Source: SIG588 sp964515215 (GTDB lineage Bacteria; Bacillota; Clostridia; Oscillospirales; Acutalibacteraceae). From it: a DNA stretch of 8,286 nucleotides. This document shows, piece by piece, positions 6,823 to 8,286 of this stretch. The stretch spans positions 1-8,286 of the forward strand of contig CAZESL010000101.1 in assembly GCA_964515215.1 (NCBI GenBank). The letters are read 5' to 3'. Position 1 is the first letter of the stretch. Each line of letters begins with the position of its first letter. The translations under genes and the position numbers were made by a program. The notes under the pieces were generated by a model that saw nothing but the letters and a program-made list of their open reading frames with translations, searched no databases and was not told where the DNA came from.

Positions 6823-6851
6823 ATTATAACTCCTATGGGAAAATTTTACAA
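6823..6851 (-). promoter_or_regulatory. Promoter of the frameshifted small gene
   Basis: On the minus strand, TTGTAA (6846-6851), a 17-bp spacer, and the perfect -10 box TATAAT (6823-6828). Transcription would start near 6816, only about 13 nt before the ATG, so the ribosome binding site sits at the very 5' end of the mRNA. Confidence 0.72.
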
Positions 6852-6862
6852 GAAAAACAAAA

Positions 6863-6888
6863 ATCCGTCCGAAGAAATTCGGGCGGAT
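6863..6888. terminator. Orphan terminator-like hairpin upstream of the small gene
   Basis: An 11-bp stem: 6863-6873 and 6878-6888 with the loop GAAA. Read on the plus strand the stem has one G-U pair. Read on the minus strand that pair becomes an A-C mismatch, but the T-rich tail (ATTTTTGTTTTTC) is better. No gene ends here on either strand: ppdK already has its own terminator at 7090-7122. It therefore either insulates the small gene's promoter or is left from a lost gene. Confidence 0.6.
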
Positions 6889-6925
6889 AATTTTGTTTTA
6901 TAAAACTAATTATTCAGATTGTTTA

Positions 6926-7059
6926 GTTATGAGTTTAGAGTTATGAATTTGGGCCTTGCCCAAATGTTATGATATGATTGCCTGACAAGCCAAGCGTTGC
7001 CACAAGGCAACTCATAACACGGCGAAGCCGTTCATAACTCATAACTTGCCGTAAGGCAA
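6926..7059. repeat. Array of small hairpins joined by GTTATGAGTT-type repeats
   Basis: Four short stem-loops follow one another: 6947-6965 (8 bp, loop CTT), 6996-7011 (GTTGCC stem, loop ACAA), 7019-7031 (ACGGC stem, loop GAA) and 7046-7059 (TTGCC stem, loop GTAA). Linkers are copies of GTTATGAGTT at 6926-6935, inverted at 7009-7018 and again at 7036-7045, and of GTTATGAA at 6940-6947, inverted at 7031-7038. The whole region can fold as a larger cruciform with the small hairpins inside. It codes for nothing. It resembles intergenic palindromic repeats found in many copies in some Clostridia genomes, which is my impression from memory. Confidence 0.72.
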
Positions 7060-7089
7060 TCATAGTTGCAGCCATTAAGGCATAATTGC

Positions 7090-7122
7090 AAAAATCCCGT
7101 GGAATTTCTCCACGGGATTTTT
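7090..7122 (-). terminator. Rho-independent terminator of ppdK
   Basis: A perfect 13-bp stem: AAAAATCCCGTGG at 7090-7102 and its complement at 7110-7122, with a 7-nt loop that can close by one more A-T pair. It starts 8 nt after the ppdK stop codon and ends in a T-run on the minus strand. Confidence 0.9.
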
Positions 7123-7130
7123 ATTAGTAA

Positions 7131-8286
7131 TTAGCCTTTAATGGCAGCCTGAGCAGCAGCCAAGCGAGCGATCGGCACGCGGAAGGGCGAGCAGGACACG
7201 TAGTCCAGACCGATCTTGTGGCAGAACTCCACGGAGACCGGGTCGCCGCCGTGCTCACCGCAGATACCGCAGTGGATCGCGGGACGGGTCTTCTTACCGA
7301 GGGTCACAGCCATTTCCATCAGTTTGCCCACACCGGTCTGGTCGAGCTTCGCAAACGGATCGTTCTCGTAGATCTTGGTGTCGTAGTACGCCGAGAGGAA
7401 CTTGCCCGCGTCGTCACGGCTGAAGCCGAAGGTCATCTGGGTCAAGTCATTGGTACCGAAGCAGAAGAACTCCGCTTCCTTCGCAATGTCGTCGGCGGTG
7501 AGGCACGCACGCGGGATCTCCATCATGGTACCCACTTCGTACTTCAGTTCTACACCCGCAGCAGCGATCTCCGCATCCGCGGTCGCCACGACGATATCCT
7601 TCACGAACTTCATTTCCTTCACTTCACCCGTCAACGGGATCATGATCTCGGGAACGATGTTCCAATCGGGATGATTCTTCTTCACGTTGATCGCCGCACG
7701 GATAACAGCGGTGGTCTGCATCTTCGCGATCTCGGGGTAGGTGACAGCCAGACGGCAGCCACGGTGACCCATCATCGGGTTGAACTCATGCAAGGAAGCA
7801 ATGATGTTCTTGATGTCGGCAACCGTCTTGCCCTGAGCCTTCGCCAGCGCTTCGATGTCCGCTTCCTCGGTGGGAACGAACTCGTGCAGCGGGGGATCCA
7901 GGAAACGGATGCAGACGGGGTTGCCTTCGAGCGCTTCGTACAGCGCCTCGAAGTCGCCCTGCTGATACGGCAGGATCTTCGCGAGAGCGGCTTCGCGCTC
8001 TTCCACGGTGTCGGAGCAGATCATCTCACGGAATGCCGCGATACGGTCCGCTTCGAAGAACATGTGCTCGGTACGGCACAGACCGATGCCTTCCGCACCC
8101 AGTTCACGCGCCTTCTTCGCATCGGCGGGAGTATCGGCGTTGGTGCGCACCTTCAAGGTACGGAACTCGTCTGCCCACTCCATGATGCGACCGAACTCGC
8201 CCGCGATCTCAGCATCCACAGTCGGGATGATGCCGTCGTAGATGTTACCGGTGGAACCGTCGATGGAGATGTAGTCGCCCTCGTGG
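7131..8286 (-). CDS. ppdK: Pyruvate, phosphate dikinase, C-terminal 384 residues (partial)
   Basis: This enzyme interconverts ATP, phosphate and pyruvate with AMP, pyrophosphate and phosphoenolpyruvate (EC 2.7.9.1) in the cytoplasm. Anaerobes often use it in glycolysis in place of, or beside, pyruvate kinase. The frame is open across the right edge, so the N-terminal nucleotide-binding part and phospho-His domain lie outside. The GTG at 8219 is internal; upstream codons encode EGDYISIDGSTG, the end of the His domain. The whole PEP/pyruvate-binding barrel is present: GIGLCRTEHMF, RFLDPPLHEF, GTMMEIPRA, FGTNDLTQMTFGFSRDD and HCGICGEHGGDP. From the known Clostridium symbiosum enzyme these supply Arg561, Arg617, Glu745, Asn768/Asp769 and the acid-base Cys831, all conserved here. 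GEHGGDP and the long RTEHMF context favour dikinase over PEP synthase or PTS enzyme I. The protein ends AAAQAAIKG. A strong terminator follows, so it is the last gene of its unit. The fragment is about 44% of the usual 870-880 residues. Confidence 0.96.
   Translation of the reverse strand, partial: HEGDYISIDGSTGNIYDGIIPTVDAEIAGEFGRIMEWADEFRTLKVRTNADTPADAKKARELGAEGIGLCRTEHMFFEADRIAAFREMICSDTVEEREAALAKILPYQQGDFEALYEALEGNPVCIRFLDPPLHEFVPTEEADIEALAKAQGKTVADIKNIIASLHEFNPMMGHRGCRLAVTYPEIAKMQTTAVIRAAINVKKNHPDWNIVPEIMIPLTGEVKEMKFVKDIVVATADAEIAAAGVELKYEVGTMMEIPRACLTADDIAKEAEFFCFGTNDLTQMTFGFSRDDAGKFLSAYYDTKIYENDPFAKLDQTGVGKLMEMAVTLGKKTRPAIHCGICGEHGGDPVSVEFCHKIGLDYVSCSPFRVPIARLAAAQAAIKG
7138..7150 (+). 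repeat. 13-bp direct repeat, right copy (inside the ppdK 3' end)
   Basis: TTAATGGCAGCCT, identical to 6410-6422. It covers the codons for the AAIK end of the enzyme. The copies are 728 bp apart and both lie just to the right of a terminator, in the same orientation. Confidence 0.65.

Larger units (their letters stand above)
6395..7130. other. AT-rich, gene-poor island between ppdK and the hydrolase operon
   Basis: Base composition changes sharply compared with the GC-rich genes on both sides. The island holds a ppdK-tail-like remnant (6401-6425), one frameshifted small gene with its promoter, an orphan hairpin, an array of small hairpins and the ppdK terminator. I see no transposase or integrase. 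A 13-bp exact direct repeat (6410-6422 and 7138-7150) marks its ends. It may be a remnant or a small non-autonomous element that entered at the 3' end of ppdK; this is inference. Confidence 0.5.

Noticed and set aside
6926..7059. CRISPR array
   Set aside because: The repeats are short, inverted as well as direct, and have no regular spacers; no cas gene is nearby.
6395..7130. Insertion sequence
   Set aside because: No transposase or integrase frame is present on either strand; only repeat structures suggest past mobility.

Overview
All the genes I can support lie on the minus strand, so the window is best read from right to left. Strong AGGAGG-type ribosome binding sites, near-consensus sigma-A promoters, many Rho-independent hairpins and a pyruvate phosphate dikinase gene point to a Bacillota genome, probably a gut-type Clostridia lineage. 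The genes are GC-rich, but the stretch from about 6400 to 7085 is clearly AT-rich. The organism assignment is inference, because no marker gene is present.

Right edge, 8286-7131: the C-terminal part of pyruvate phosphate dikinase (ppdK), including the whole PEP/pyruvate-binding active-site end, followed by a strong terminator. Next comes a gene-poor AT-rich island (about 6395-7130). It holds an array of small hairpins joined by GTTATGAGTT-type repeats, an orphan terminator-like hairpin, a promoter, and a small gene of unknown function that is frameshifted in an A-run. The island is bounded by a 13-bp direct repeat. One copy is the 3' end of ppdK and the other is a ppdK-tail-like remnant at 6410-6422, next to a second terminator.

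Middle, 6344-3674: a perfect consensus promoter (TTGACA, 17 bp, TATAAT) drives a probable operon. It encodes a cyclase/kynurenine-formamidase-like hydrolase with altered metal-site residues, a small Cys-rich lipoprotein, and a two-pass membrane protein with a cytoplasmic PH-like region. A GC-rich hairpin follows, and then a cytoplasmic leucine-rich-repeat protein. The last three are of unknown function.

Left, 3594-1: a separate promoter drives a very large secreted esterase of the sialate O-acetylesterase (SASA/SGNH) type. Its N-terminal half is a two-domain unit of about 320 residues present twice in tandem (A-B-A'-B'). The catalytic domain then follows, and the protein runs off the window edge. 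It probably de-acetylates host or dietary glycans at the cell surface.

I see no complete mobile element, CRISPR array, tRNA or rRNA. The most unusual points are the tandem-duplicated architecture of the esterase and the small repeat-bounded island at the ppdK 3' end.
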